Source: Leisingera sp. NJS204
GTDB lineage: Bacteria; Pseudomonadota; Alphaproteobacteria; Rhodobacterales; Rhodobacteraceae
Assembly: GCF_004123675.1 (NCBI RefSeq)
Contig: NZ_CP035417.1
Location: 72,501-136,500 of the forward strand
Direction: 5' to 3'
DNA length: 64,000 nucleotides
Shown here piece by piece: positions 19,807 to 28,484 of the stretch; the first letter of the stretch is position 1, and the number at the start of each line of letters is the position of its first letter. Below the pieces are notes generated by a model. That model was not told the origin of the DNA. It saw only the letters and a list, made by a program, of their open reading frames with translations, and made no database searches. Both the position numbers and the translations under genes were made by a program.

Positions 19807-21870
19807 TCACCTGTGTTTTGAAGGTCCCGCCGGCTTGCGGTTGGGACGGGTGTCGCCGCCTTTCCCAGGTTTGGCAAATGGAGCGCGGGCCTTGTTTTTC
19901 TTGCTGTTCGGCTTGCCGGCCGGCGGTTTGGGGCCCTTGGCTTTGAACGGTTTGGCTGCCGGTGCGCCGGGCTTTGCCATCCGTTTGGACGGATCCGAAG
20001 CGCCTTTGGGCTTGGCCGTGACTGCCGGAGCGGGCTTGCGGGCGCGGTCATCGGGGCGCGGTTCGCGGCGTTCTTCCCGGTCCTGCTTGCCGCTCCATTC
20101 CTTGCGCGGCGGCCGGCTGTCGCGGCCGTCATCGGATTTGGCGCGATAGGGTTTGGGGCCATCCTGCTTGCCGCGGTGCGGTTTTTCGCCGCGATCACGG
20201 TCGCCCTTGAACCCGCCCTTGGGGCCGCCGGGGCCACGGCGCTGGGCTGGTCCCAGATCAGGGGCTTCGGACAGCTGTGTCAGCACCGCGCCTGGCTCCA
20301 GCTCGTTCTTGCCGCCCAGTGCTTTCAGGAAGCCATCAACCGCATCCTGGCTGATTTCGGCAAAGGTTTCGTTTTCTTGTATCCGGATCGCCCCGATAAC
20401 GTCGCGATCAATATTGCCGGCCTTGCACAGCATCGGCAGCACCTTGCGCGGGTCCGCACCAGCGGCGCGCCCGCCTGACAGCGAGAACCACACCGACGGG
20501 CCGAAATCCTTGCGTTCTTTGCGTTCCTTGCGCGGTTCCTCCGCACCGGCCGGGCGCAGATCTTCCGGCGCCGAATGGCGGCTGCGGAAAAGGCGCAGGT
20601 AGGTGGTGGCAATCTGCTCGGCAGAGAAATGCTCCAGCAGGGTCTTAACGCCTGCCTGTTCCTGCTCCGCAACAGGCTCCTGCCAGACAGGGTCGGCCAG
20701 CATCCGCTCCTCGTCACGTGCCATAATGTCGTCGGCCGAGGGCGCTTCGCAGTGTTCTGCCGTCAGCTTGGCCCACTTCAGCAGCCGCAGCGCCTTGCTG
20801 CGGGCCTTGGGCGGCGCGATCAGCGCGCTGACGCCTTTGCGGCCCGCGCGGCCGGTGCGGCCCGAACGGTGCAGCAGAGTTTCGTGGTTCGACGGCAGCT
20901 CGGCATGTACCACCAGCTCCAGCCCTGGCAGGTCGATACCGCGTGCGGCCACGTCAGTGGCCACGCAGACCCGGGCGCGGCCGTCGCGCATTGCCTGCAG
21001 CGCCTGGCTGCGCTCGGCTTGGGACAATTCGCCCGACAGCGTCACCACCGACAGACCGCGGTTGGTCAGCCGTGCCGCCAGACGGTTCACCGCCGCTCGG
21101 GTGTTGGCAAAAACAATGGAGCTGGGCGCCTCATAGTAGCGCAGCACATTGATGATGGCGTTTTCCGCATCCTGCTGCGCGACACTCATCAGCCGGTATT
21201 CAATGTCGGAATGCTGTTTGGTTTCGCCTGCGGTCTGGATCCGCTGCGCGTCTTTCTGGAATGTCTTGGCCAGGCTGGCAATGCCCGACGGCACGGTGGC
21301 CGAGAACAGCAGGGTGCGGCGGTCTTCGGGCGCTTCGCCCAGAATGAACTCCAGATCTTCGCGGAAGCCCAGGTCCAGCATTTCGTCGGCTTCGTCCAGC
21401 ACCACGCCGCGCAGATTGCTGAGATCAATAGAGCCGCGCATGATGTGGTCACGCAGCCGCCCTGGTGTTGCCGCGACGATATGCGCACCGCGGGCCAGCT
21501 CTCGGCGCTCGTCGCGCATGTCCATGCCGCCGACGCAGGAGGCGATCACCGCACCGGCGCCCTTGTACAGCCAGCTCAGCTCGTGTTTCACCTGCAGCGC
21601 CAATTCCCGTGTCGGCGCAATCACCAGGGCCAGCGGCGCGGCAGCAGCCTCAAATGCCTCAGCCTCACCCAGCAGTGTCGGTGCCAGCGCCAGTCCGAAC
21701 CCGACTGTCTTGCCTGATCCGGTCTGCGCCGAAACCAGCAGGTCTCGCTCGTTCAGCTCTGGCTGGGTCACAGCCTCCTGAACTTGGGTCAGGGTTTCAT
21801 ATCCGCGCTCTTGCAGTGCGTTGGCCAGGGCTTGTTTCACGAGGAGGGCTGTCTTTCCCGCAAGGCGCAT
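19807..21870 (-). CDS. DEAD-box RNA helicase with DbpA-type C-terminal domain
   Basis: The 687-residue protein has helicase motifs in order: Q-motif region, AQTGSGKT (I), PTRELALQ (Ia), TPGR (Ib), DEAD (II), SAT (III), VATDVAARGID (V) and HRSGRTGRAG (VI). A DbpA-like RNA-binding domain follows at about 455-530. A ~140-residue disordered tail rich in Lys, Arg, Gly and Pro comes last and probably adds non-specific RNA binding. It resembles CsdA/DeaD proteins acting in ribosome assembly and cold adaptation. It follows rpmE-rplS on the same strand after a terminator. Confidence 0.92.
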   Translation of the reverse strand: MRLAGKTALLVKQALANALQERGYETLTQVQEAVTQPELNERDLLVSAQTGSGKTVGFGLALAPTLLGEAEAFEAAAAPLALVIAPTRELALQVKHELSWLYKGAGAVIASCVGGMDMRDERRELARGAHIVAATPGRLRDHIMRGSIDLSNLRGVVLDEADEMLDLGFREDLEFILGEAPEDRRTLLFSATVPSGIASLAKTFQKDAQRIQTAGETKQHSDIEYRLMSVAQQDAENAIINVLRYYEAPSSIVFANTRAAVNRLAARLTNRGLSVVTLSGELSQAERSQALQAMRDGRARVCVATDVAARGIDLPGLELVVHAELPSNHETLLHRSGRTGRAGRKGVSALIAPPKARSKALRLLKWAKLTAEHCEAPSADDIMARDEERMLADPVWQEPVAEQEQAGVKTLLEHFSAEQIATTYLRLFRSRHSAPEDLRPAGAEEPRKERKERKDFGPSVWFSLSGGRAAGADPRKVLPMLCKAGNIDRDVIGAIRIQENETFAEISQDAVDGFLKALGGKNELEPGAVLTQLSEAPDLGPAQRRGPGGPKGGFKGDRDRGEKPHRGKQDGPKPYRAKSDDGRDSRPPRKEWSGKQDREERREPRPDDRARKPAPAVTAKPKGASDPSKRMAKPGAPAAKPFKAKGPKPPAGKPNSKKNKARAPFAKPGKGGDTRPNRKPAGPSKHR

Positions 21871-21887
21871 ACCGCCTCAGCGTCAGG

Positions 21888-21923
21888 AGAAAAGAAAGAA
21901 GGCTGCCCGTCCGGGGCAGCCTT
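21888..21923 (-). terminator. Rho-independent terminator after rplS-rpmE
   Basis: A perfect 10-bp stem AAGGCTGCCC/GGGCAGCCTT with a 5-base loop, read on the minus strand, is followed by CTTTCTTTTC. It lies 30 bases after the rpmE stop and separates the ribosomal pair from the helicase gene. Confidence 0.85.
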
Positions 21924-21952
21924 CGGGAGTTTGGCAAAATACGGCAGGTGGC

Positions 21953-22174
21953 TTAGAAGCCCAGGCCTTCGTATTTCTTCTTGAACTTCGACACGCGGCC
22001 GCCGGCATCCATCAGGCGCGAGGTGCCGCCGGTCCAGGCCGGGTGCACGGTCGGGTCGATGTCCAGCGCCAGCTGATCCCCTTCATTGCCCCAGGTGGAG
22101 CGCATTTTGAGGATGGTGCCGTCGGTCATTTTGACGTCGATGAAGTGGTATTCGGGATGAGTGTCTTTTTTCAT
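21953..22174 (-). CDS. rpmE: 50S ribosomal protein L31
   Basis: The 73-residue protein begins [19 protein letters not shown] and ends in the basic tail [14 protein letters not shown]. It has no CxxC pair, so it is the zinc-free form of L31. It follows rplS by 11 bases and shares its terminator. Confidence 0.97.
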   Translation of the reverse strand: MKKDTHPEYHFIDVKMTDGTILKMRSTWGNEGDQLALDIDPTVHPAWTGGTSRLMDAGGRVSKFKKKYEGLGF

Positions 22175-22185
22175 GATACCGCTCC

Positions 22186-22560
22186 TCAGGCTTTCTTGGG
22201 CTTGTAGTGTGCATCTTCTGCGATACGGGCCGACTTGCCGCGGCGCTCGCGCAGGTAGTACAGCTTGGCGCGGCGCACGCGGCCGCGGCGCACAACGGTG
22301 ATGCTGTCGATGTTGGTCGAATGCAGCGGGAACACACGCTCCACGCCTTCGCCGAACGAAATCTTGCGGACGGTGAACGAACCGGCAATGCCCGAACCGT
22401 TTTTACGGCTGATGCAAACACCTTCGTACATCTGCACGCGCGAACGCGAGCCTTCGGTCACCTTAAAGCCGACACGGATGGTGTCGCCGGCTTTGAAATC
22501 AGGGATATCTTTCCCCAGGGCGGCGATCTGTTCCGCCTCCAGCTGTGCGATCAAGTTCAT
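22186..22560 (-). CDS. rplS: 50S ribosomal protein L19
   Basis: This 124-residue protein starts [15 protein letters not shown], with GGAGAG just upstream on the mRNA; a longer frame back to 22614 lacks family support. Core motifs include [20 protein letters not shown] and the basic [19 protein letters not shown]. It sits at the 30S-50S interface and is paired with rpmE. Confidence 0.97.
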   Translation of the reverse strand: MNLIAQLEAEQIAALGKDIPDFKAGDTIRVGFKVTEGSRSRVQMYEGVCISRKNGSGIAGSFTVRKISFGEGVERVFPLHSTNIDSITVVRRGRVRRAKLYYLRERRGKSARIAEDAHYKPKKA

Positions 22561-22911
22561 CGCAACTCTCCTAAATTGGCCTGCGGTTCTTTCCGCAGAG
22601 GTTTGCGCCGTCATGAGAGCTCTTGGTCTTCACCGGGTCCCGCCTTAGGCAGCCCGCCAGAGATCACGCAGTCTGTTTCTTGCTTCTGGCGGTCAGATCC
22701 CGGGTGAAAACCGAAGAAGATCTTCAGGTGGATTGATCCAAAAGCCAGCAGTCCGGAGCCGCAAAAGCGAATCCAGACTTGCGGACGTATAGGCAGAAAT
22801 GCGGGCCGGATCAAGGGAAAGAAATGCAGGTCCGGCCGCAGCGGGGGCAGAGCAGGGAACCTTCGAGGATGACAGGCGTTTTACCTGATCGGAGCCAAGA
22901 GAGGAAGACAG
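22561..22911. promoter_or_regulatory. Divergent control region between rplS and mscS
   Basis: This 351-base gene-free region must hold the promoters of rplS-rpmE (minus) and mscS (plus). It contains a perfect 8-bp inverted repeat CCGCCAGA (22654-22661) and TCTGGCGG (22685-22692), which on the minus strand would form a hairpin in the rplS leader. I see no further defined element and cannot name a promoter with confidence. Confidence 0.5.
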
Positions 22912-23895
22912 ATGGAGCAGGTGGATGCGGATGTCGGCAATGTTTTTGAGAAGATAGACAGCTGGGTGGACGGCTTTTTCAGAATCCTGCCCAATCTTGG
23001 CATCGCGCTGGTTCTGCTTGCCGTGTTCTGGCTGCTGGCCAGGCTGGTTGCCGGTGTCGTGAGTAGGGCAGGAAAAAGACGCGGGCGGGACAATCTGGGC
23101 GAGGTCGGCGCAGCCCTGATAAAATGGGCGCTGATCATTGTCGGTCTGATGCTGGCGATCACGGTCATTGCGCCCTCCATCACTCCTGCGGATCTGTTTG
23201 CCGGCCTGGGTATCGGCTCCGTTGCCATCGGCTTTGCCTTTAAGGACATTCTGCAGAACCTGCTGGCGGGGATCCTGATTCTGTTGCGCCAACCGTTTTC
23301 AGTTGGTGACCAGATTATCTCTGGCGGGCATGAAGGCACGGTGGAGCGGATCGAAACCCGGGCAACGCTGATTAATACATACGACGGGCGCCGCGTTGTC
23401 ATTCCGAATTCTGACATTTACACCGATGCCGTCACCGTCAACACAGCGTTTGAGCAGCGCCGTTCGCAGTATGACGTGCAGATCGGTTGCAACGACAGCT
23501 GGGACGACGCCAAGCGGATCATGCTTGAGGCTGCGCGCGGATGCGACGGGGTGCTGGAGGACCCGGCGCCGGAAGCGCTGCCTTGGGCGATTGCTGACAA
23601 TGGCAACAATATCCGCTTGCGCTGGTGGACCAAATCCGACCGGGCAAGCGTGGTGCAGACCTTTGCCCAGGTAATCGAGGCTGTCTACAAGGCGCTGGAT
23701 GACAGCGGAATTGACATGCCGTACCCGACCCAAGTGATGCTGTTTCACGACCAGACCGAGGAAACCGATGGCGACCGCAGCCGGCATCGTGAAGGCTGGC
23801 CTGCGCGGCCCGATGGCAACAACCCCAGGCCGCTCCGGATCGCAGATGCGCTGGCCGGGAGGCGGCAGACGCAAAGTGAGGAGAGCCAAGAGTAA
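22912..23895 (+). CDS. MscS-family small-conductance mechanosensitive channel
   Basis: The 327-residue protein has three membrane helices (about 24-48, 65-88 and 92-115). The pore helix region is GLGIGSVAIGFAFKDILQNLLAGILILL, where Gly and Ala pack the pore, followed by the beta domain with FSVGDQI and VIPNSDIYTDAV. The C-terminal tail (from ~285) is charged and unstructured. Such channels release solutes during osmotic down-shock. It stands alone on the plus strand between minus-strand translation genes. Confidence 0.92.
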   Translation: MEQVDADVGNVFEKIDSWVDGFFRILPNLGIALVLLAVFWLLARLVAGVVSRAGKRRGRDNLGEVGAALIKWALIIVGLMLAITVIAPSITPADLFAGLGIGSVAIGFAFKDILQNLLAGILILLRQPFSVGDQIISGGHEGTVERIETRATLINTYDGRRVVIPNSDIYTDAVTVNTAFEQRRSQYDVQIGCNDSWDDAKRIMLEAARGCDGVLEDPAPEALPWAIADNGNNIRLRWWTKSDRASVVQTFAQVIEAVYKALDDSGIDMPYPTQVMLFHDQTEETDGDRSRHREGWPARPDGNNPRPLRIADALAGRRQTQSEESQE

Positions 23896-23960
23896 CCGGG
23901 TTCCCGGACGGGCGTGGCTGCACAAGGCCGGTGGGCCTTGTGTCTGTCATACCGGCAATC

Positions 23961-24296
23961 TTAGCCGGTTTTGTCGTCCACTGCTGCATCAGGGGCGTTT
24001 TTCTTGACGGACTCGATGCCATTGTCGCGGCCAGAGGCGCTGGCGTAGCTTTGCGAGGTGCCGATCACCTGGCCATTGGTGGCTTTCAGGTTGAACATGT
24101 GCTTGCCGGCGGCTGTTTCCTTGCGCTCATACCGCCCATCATCACCAGCGTTCTTTTTAACTGACTCAATGCCGTTCTCAGCACTGGCTTTCTGCTTGTA
24201 GCCTTCGCTGGCCAGAATGTTCTCGCCGTTGCCTGCTTTCAGGCGGAAGCGGAATTCGCCCGCATTATCGGTATAAAGTTCGAATTTCCCAGACAC
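23961..24296 (-). CDS. YegP-family (DUF1508) tandem-repeat protein
   Basis: The 111-residue protein is made of two DUF1508 repeats, each of the form FxLxAxNGxxIxxSxxYxxxxxxxNGIESVKKNA (residues ~3-50 and ~55-104). The start is GTG at 24296, preceded by AGGAG at a suitable distance, and gives the usual YegP length; the frame further upstream lacks family similarity. The molecular role of the family is not established. It follows trmD after 116 bases. Confidence 0.9.
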   Translation of the reverse strand: MSGKFELYTDNAGEFRFRLKAGNGENILASEGYKQKASAENGIESVKKNAGDDGRYERKETAAGKHMFNLKATNGQVIGTSQSYASASGRDNGIESVKKNAPDAAVDDKTG

Positions 24297-24412
24297 CCTG
24301 CTCACTCCTAATTCCTGATGAATATGAGGGGACTTAATCACGGCTTGGGTCATCCGGCAATGTTTTGGGGCTGCTGCAAACGCGGAATCGGCGGTGCGGG
24401 CCAATCACCCGA

Positions 24413-25216
24413 TCAGCGATTGTTGTCTTTCTTGCTGCTGTGAGCTTCCCATAGGTCAGGACGGCGGGCCTTGGTAATGTCTTCGCTCATCCTGTGCCGC
24501 CATTCCGCGATCTTGCCATGGTGGCCTGACATCAGCACATCCGGGATTGCGCGGCCGTTCCATTCGGCAGGGCGGGTATATTGCGGATGCTCCAGCAGGC
24601 CGGAGGAAAAACTCTCCTCCTCGGTCGAGGCCTGATTTCCCAGCACGCCGGGGATCAGCCGGACGGTGGCATCAATCAGTGCCTGCGCAGCCAGTTCGCC
24701 GCCGGTCATCACGAAATCGCCCAAGGAGACTTCCTGAATACCGTAATGGTCCAGTACCCGCTCATCGACGCCTTCAAACCGGCCGCACAACAGGGTCATG
24801 CCATCGCATTGGGCGAAGTTCTGCATCATCTGCTGGTCCATCCGGCGCCCCCGCGGCGACAGGTAAATCAGCGGCCAATTGCCCTTGGTTCCGGCCATCG
24901 TGTGCTCAATTGCGTTGCCCAGCACATCTGCACGCAGCACCATTCCGGCGCCGCCGCCTGCGGGAGTGTCATCGACATTGCGATGCTTGCCGGCGCCGAA
25001 CTCGCGCAGATCCACTGTCTCAAGCTGCCACAACCCGTCCTGCAGCGCCTTACCGGTCAGGCTTTCGCCCAGCACTCCGGGGAAGGCTGCGGGAAACAGG
25101 GTGATGACCTTGGCTTTCCAAACGCCTGCGAGGTCCGGCGTGGGTGTCATCAGTTCACGCGGTTTCAGGGTCGGACGGATGGCCTTGCGGCCGTGGGATT
25201 TGCTTGGTGCTGTCAT
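24413..25216 (-). CDS. trmD: tRNA (guanine-N1-)-methyltransferase TrmD
   Basis: The enzyme makes m1G37 in tRNA with S-adenosylmethionine. The knotted SPOUT core is visible: GGGAGMVLR, YLSPRGRRMDQ, LLCGRFEGVDERV and SLGDFVMTGGELAA. The start at 25216 gives 267 residues with an N-terminal extension of about 30; a start at a Met 22 codons later is possible. It belongs to the rpsP-rimM-trmD-rplS group, but here the plus-strand kinase gene and mscS separate the members. Confidence 0.94.
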   Translation of the reverse strand: MTAPSKSHGRKAIRPTLKPRELMTPTPDLAGVWKAKVITLFPAAFPGVLGESLTGKALQDGLWQLETVDLREFGAGKHRNVDDTPAGGGAGMVLRADVLGNAIEHTMAGTKGNWPLIYLSPRGRRMDQQMMQNFAQCDGMTLLCGRFEGVDERVLDHYGIQEVSLGDFVMTGGELAAQALIDATVRLIPGVLGNQASTEEESFSSGLLEHPQYTRPAEWNGRAIPDVLMSGHHGKIAEWRHRMSEDITKARRPDLWEAHSSKKDNNR

Positions 25217-25272
25217 AATAATGCTGTTTAGTTCAGTCAGATTTTCGCGCAATAGAAAGCTTTGGCCCCTGC

Positions 25273-26316
25273 ATGAATTCGAAACGCACTTCTCTGCCAG
25301 CATCCATTGAGCAGCAGGGCGGGTTCGAGGCCGCGCAGCGCCGTGCCGAAGCGCTGTGGCCCGGGATCGCTTCGGATCTGGGGCTCCCGGCTGCAGGCGC
25401 TTTGTTCAGACGGATGCAGGTCAACCCCAAAAAAGAGGATCAATGCTGCGTCTTGAGAGTATCCTTGCAGGACGGCAGGGAACTTGTGATGCGGGCTGAC
25501 TTCGCCGAAGGAAACCTTCACCGGTATCAGGCGAACCTGAAACGCCACCAAACCGCAGCAGAGGCGCTGAAATTCACGACGGGCGTATCGGTGCCGCAGA
25601 TTCTTTGGTGCGATCCCCAGTATAAGTACACGCTGATGGAATTGGCTCCTGGGGATACAGCATTCCAGGCATTGTATCTGGCTGGCTATGGGCTTGGGGA
25701 CCGCGACCGGCTATTGCAGCGGATCGGCGCCGCGGTTGCTGCGCTGCACCGCTGCTCGGAGACGGATGAGCAGGTATTCTGGCCGATGCGGCATCTTGAA
25801 ACCGTGTCACGGACTGCCGGTACCGTTCGTGCAGGAGAGGTGACCGTTGTAAAACCGAAGCGTTTCCTGGGGCTGTGTGCGTATCTGCACCGTGCTGGGC
25901 GGCGCGCCAGAGGTGTCAGATACCAGCCCGGCCTTGCCCACGGCGACCTGCATTTCCGGAATATTCTGGCCTCAGATGATCAGATTTCCTTTATCGATTT
26001 TTCCAGCCAGAGGTTTTCTATCGCCGAGCGCGATATCTCCAACCTATGGCTTGCAAATGGCCTGGACCATTTGTCCGGCCTGGACGGAGACGCTGGATTT
26101 GGCGGGGTTTCACAAGCAGATTGGGCGGCGTTCGAAGAAGGCTACGGGCGGCATGTTTCCCGTGAACCGCTTTTCCAGTTCTGCTTTGCGCTGCGGCTTT
26201 GGGAATCCTGGATCAGGTTCTCGGCATCCGGCCGCGCCGCCGGAAAGAAAGGTCAGAGGCAGCTTGAGCAGGTGGTTAAGGTTCTTGATTTACTTCTGGA
26301 TCAAGAGCCGGGCTGA
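25273..26316 (+). CDS. Aminoglycoside-phosphotransferase-fold (APH) kinase-like protein
   Basis: The 347-residue protein has the APH catalytic loop HGDLHFRNIL (residues ~221-230), where Asp is the base, and a metal-binding FIDFSSQRFS. An N-lobe strand VMRADF could hold the phosphate-binding Lys/Arg region. Natural substrates of such proteins are often choline, homoserine or sugars, and none can be chosen here. It is inserted on the plus strand between trmD and rimM and converges on rimM with 15 bases between. Confidence 0.8.
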   Translation: MNSKRTSLPASIEQQGGFEAAQRRAEALWPGIASDLGLPAAGALFRRMQVNPKKEDQCCVLRVSLQDGRELVMRADFAEGNLHRYQANLKRHQTAAEALKFTTGVSVPQILWCDPQYKYTLMELAPGDTAFQALYLAGYGLGDRDRLLQRIGAAVAALHRCSETDEQVFWPMRHLETVSRTAGTVRAGEVTVVKPKRFLGLCAYLHRAGRRARGVRYQPGLAHGDLHFRNILASDDQISFIDFSSQRFSIAERDISNLWLANGLDHLSGLDGDAGFGGVSQADWAAFEEGYGRHVSREPLFQFCFALRLWESWIRFSASGRAAGKKGQRQLEQVVKVLDLLLDQEPG

Positions 26317-26331
26317 GCGGGGCCTGCCCGC

Positions 26332-26835
26332 TCAGAACAGCCCTTCGGGCGGATCGGCGATGATGCGGCCCCGGGTCTGGTCCACGGTTGGCACCGCCTC
26401 CAGAGTGAAAGGCAGCAGCACCGTGGCTTTCAGGCCGGGGCCGTGGATTTCCAGCAGGTCGGCGGCGCCGTGGTTCTGCACCGATTTCACTGTGCCCAGC
26501 AGGGTGCCGCCGGTGTCATACACTTCCAGCCCGATCAGGTCGGTGTGATAGAATTCGTCATCCGGCAGCTTTGGCAGCTGGTCGCGGCGGGCAAACAGGC
26601 GCAGGCCTCTGACTGCATCGGCCTGCTCTTTGGTTTCAACGCCGCTCAGCCGGGCGGCAAAGCCGTTTTTGACCGTTCGGGTCAGGGTCACCGTAAAACT
26701 CCGGCTGCCGTCCTCGCTGGTAAGCGGTGAATAGTCGCTGATTTCTTCGGGAATGGCGCAGAAGCTCTTGAGCCGCACCTCGCCGCGCACGCCGAAAGCG
26801 CCGGCCACCGCTCCCACGCAGATCAGGTCGCTCAT
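26332..26835 (-). CDS. rimM: 16S rRNA processing protein RimM
   Basis: This 167-residue protein has the N-terminal RimM barrel ([19 protein letters not shown]) and the C-terminal PRC-barrel ([20 protein letters not shown]). It assists maturation of the 30S head and binds S19. The start at 26835 begins MSDLICVG and lies 4 bases after the stop of a tiny upstream reading frame, implying coupled translation. Confidence 0.95.
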   Translation of the reverse strand: MSDLICVGAVAGAFGVRGEVRLKSFCAIPEEISDYSPLTSEDGSRSFTVTLTRTVKNGFAARLSGVETKEQADAVRGLRLFARRDQLPKLPDDEFYHTDLIGLEVYDTGGTLLGTVKSVQNHGAADLLEIHGPGLKATVLLPFTLEAVPTVDQTRGRIIADPPEGLF

Positions 26836-26839
26836 GGTG

Positions 26840-26980
26840 TTATTCCTTTGCACAGAACCCAGCGCGCAGCCATTGGCCGCCAGAGTGTTCGCAGAGTTCG
26901 CTTTGGTGGTTGCGTTCAAAAAAGATGCCTGCGGTAAAAGCCACTGCAACAAAAAACACAAGCCGGATCAACCGTCCCAT
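26840..26980 (-). CDS. Tiny single-pass membrane protein upstream of rimM
   Basis: A 46-codon frame runs from ATG at 26980 to TAA at 26840. It has an N-terminal basic cap (MGRLIRL), one membrane helix ([14 protein letters not shown]) and a short exterior tail with two Cys ([11 protein letters not shown] and GFCAKE). The stop is 4 bases before the rimM start and the ATG is 8 bases past the bluB stop, so it fits tightly into the transcript. The Cys-Gly-Gly tail suggests a disulfide in the periplasm. It is not a known family to me; the tight packing and helix make it believable. Confidence 0.65.
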   Translation of the reverse strand: MGRLIRLVFFVAVAFTAGIFFERNHQSELCEHSGGQWLRAGFCAKE

Positions 26981-26988
26981 CGCGGGCC

Positions 26989-27627
26989 TCAGCGGGTTTC
27001 AAGCGGCAGGCTGGCCATCCGGCTTTCCCAGCCGGTTTCTTCCAGCTCCGGCGTGTCCGAGAACCGTTCCGGATAGCCAATGCAGAAATAGCCGATCAGC
27101 TGCCAGCCTTCGGGGGCGTTCAGGTCGCGGTTCAACTGTTCGGGGTCCAGCACCGACACCCAGCCCAGACCCAGTCCTTCGGCCCGAAGAGCAAGCCAGA
27201 ACAATGTGATAGCGGTGACCACCGAATAGCGGCGCATCTCCGGCATGGTTGCGGCGCCCAGGCCGTGGCCCTGCGCAGTTTCATCGTCGCAGTAGACCGC
27301 CAATTGCACCGGGGCGTCGCGCATACCGGACAGTTTCAGCCCGGCATAACGCTCGGCGCGTTCGCCGGAATACCCCTCCAAGGCTTGCGCATTGGCAGTC
27401 TCAAAATTCTTCAGCGCAGCGGCACGGGCGGGGCTGCTGTCCACCCGCAGGATGCGCCAGGGTTCGCTGAGGCCCACAGACGGGGCAAGCGGAATGGCAG
27501 AGAGGCAGCGCATCAGCACTGCCTCTTCCACCGGATCGCTGCGGAACCGGCGCACGTCGCGCCGGAGCCGCATCAGCAGATCAAGCTGGCTGCGGAACTC
27601 TTCGGGAAAAGCGCCCCGCAGCTCCAC
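26989..27627 (-). CDS. bluB: 5,6-dimethylbenzimidazole synthase BluB
   Basis: The 212-residue flavin enzyme of the nitroreductase fold breaks down reduced FMN to 5,6-dimethylbenzimidazole, the lower ligand of B12. BluB marks are RRDVRRFRSDP, LAPSVGLSEPWRI, LKLSGMRDAPVQLAVYCD and LGWVSVLDP. The GTG start at 27627 lies 4 bases after the rpsP stop; a longer frame would overlap rpsP. Coupling of a B12 gene to a ribosomal protein gene is unusual. Confidence 0.88.
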   Translation of the reverse strand: MELRGAFPEEFRSQLDLLMRLRRDVRRFRSDPVEEAVLMRCLSAIPLAPSVGLSEPWRILRVDSSPARAAALKNFETANAQALEGYSGERAERYAGLKLSGMRDAPVQLAVYCDDETAQGHGLGAATMPEMRRYSVVTAITLFWLALRAEGLGLGWVSVLDPEQLNRDLNAPEGWQLIGYFCIGYPERFSDTPELEETGWESRMASLPLETR

Positions 27628-27631
27628 GGAA

Positions 27632-28000
27632 TTATTCCGCGTCTGCAGTTGCTGCGGAGGCTTCAGCAGCCTTTGCAGCTTTCTCTTCTGCGCGCTCCTG
27701 GGCTTTCTTGCCCGGGGCGCCTTTCTTGGGGTTGCTGCGCTCGGTCTTGGCACGGACACCGGCCGCTTCCAGCATGCGGGCGATACGGTCGGTGGGCTGC
27801 GCGCCGTGGTCCAGCCAGTGCTGCACGCGTTCCATGTCCATTTTCACGCGCTCTTCGCTGTCTTTCGGCAGCAGCGGGTTGTAGGTGCCCAGCTTCTCGA
27901 TGAAGCGGCCGTCGCGCGGCATGCGGCTGTCAGCAGCCACGATGCGGTAAAAAGGACGCTTTTTAGAGCCGCCGCGGGCCAAACGGATTTTCATTGCCAT
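27632..28000 (-). CDS. rpsP: 30S ribosomal protein S16
   Basis: The 122-residue protein starts [20 protein letters not shown] with AAAGGAGA 9 bases upstream. The conserved core ends near residue 80, followed by an Ala/Lys/Glu-rich tail typical of alphaproteobacterial S16. It heads the rpsP-bluB-(tiny ORF)-rimM transcript. Confidence 0.97.
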   Translation of the reverse strand: MAMKIRLARGGSKKRPFYRIVAADSRMPRDGRFIEKLGTYNPLLPKDSEERVKMDMERVQHWLDHGAQPTDRIARMLEAAGVRAKTERSNPKKGAPGKKAQERAEEKAAKAAEASAATADAE

Positions 28001-28061
28001 GGGTACATCTCCTTTGATGGCGTTGTCCGGGGTTTGCCCCGGTTGTTCCTGTTGTCTGTTG

Positions 28062-28370
28062 TTATTCTTGGTGTTTCTTGTGGTGCCGAATGACTTCACC
28101 GATGATGAAGTTCAAAAATGCCTTAGCGAATTCAGGGTCCAGATCGGCCTGTTTTGCCAAGTCTTCAAGCCGCGCGATCTGCGCCGCTTCGCGGGTTGGA
28201 TCAGACGGCGGAAGGTCGTGTTCAGCCTTGAGCCGCCCCACTGCCTGGGTGTGCTTGAACCGCTCGCCCAGAGTATAAACGAGGATCGCATCCAGGCGGT
28301 CGATGCTTTCACGGTGGCCCTTCAGCAGCTGGGCTGCGCGGACGGCGGGGTCTTGGGTTTCGGTCGTCAT
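28062..28370 (-). CDS. Chorismate mutase (AroQ type)
   Basis: The 102-residue all-helical protein has the AroQ pattern: [21 protein letters not shown] at the first helix, [19 protein letters not shown] around the loop, and a C-terminal helix [17 protein letters not shown]. It converts chorismate to prephenate for Phe/Tyr synthesis. It lies 61 bases before rpsP on the same strand. Confidence 0.9.
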   Translation of the reverse strand: MTTETQDPAVRAAQLLKGHRESIDRLDAILVYTLGERFKHTQAVGRLKAEHDLPPSDPTREAAQIARLEDLAKQADLDPEFAKAFLNFIIGEVIRHHKKHQE

Positions 28371-28484
28371 CAGGTCCTCCGCAGGGCAGCAATGCCAGGG
28401 CGTGCCGGGACAGCAGCGGGCATATGTCCGCTATTCACAGCAAGTAGACCGCCACAGCGCAGCAAATGGGTGTTCTGGTGCAAC

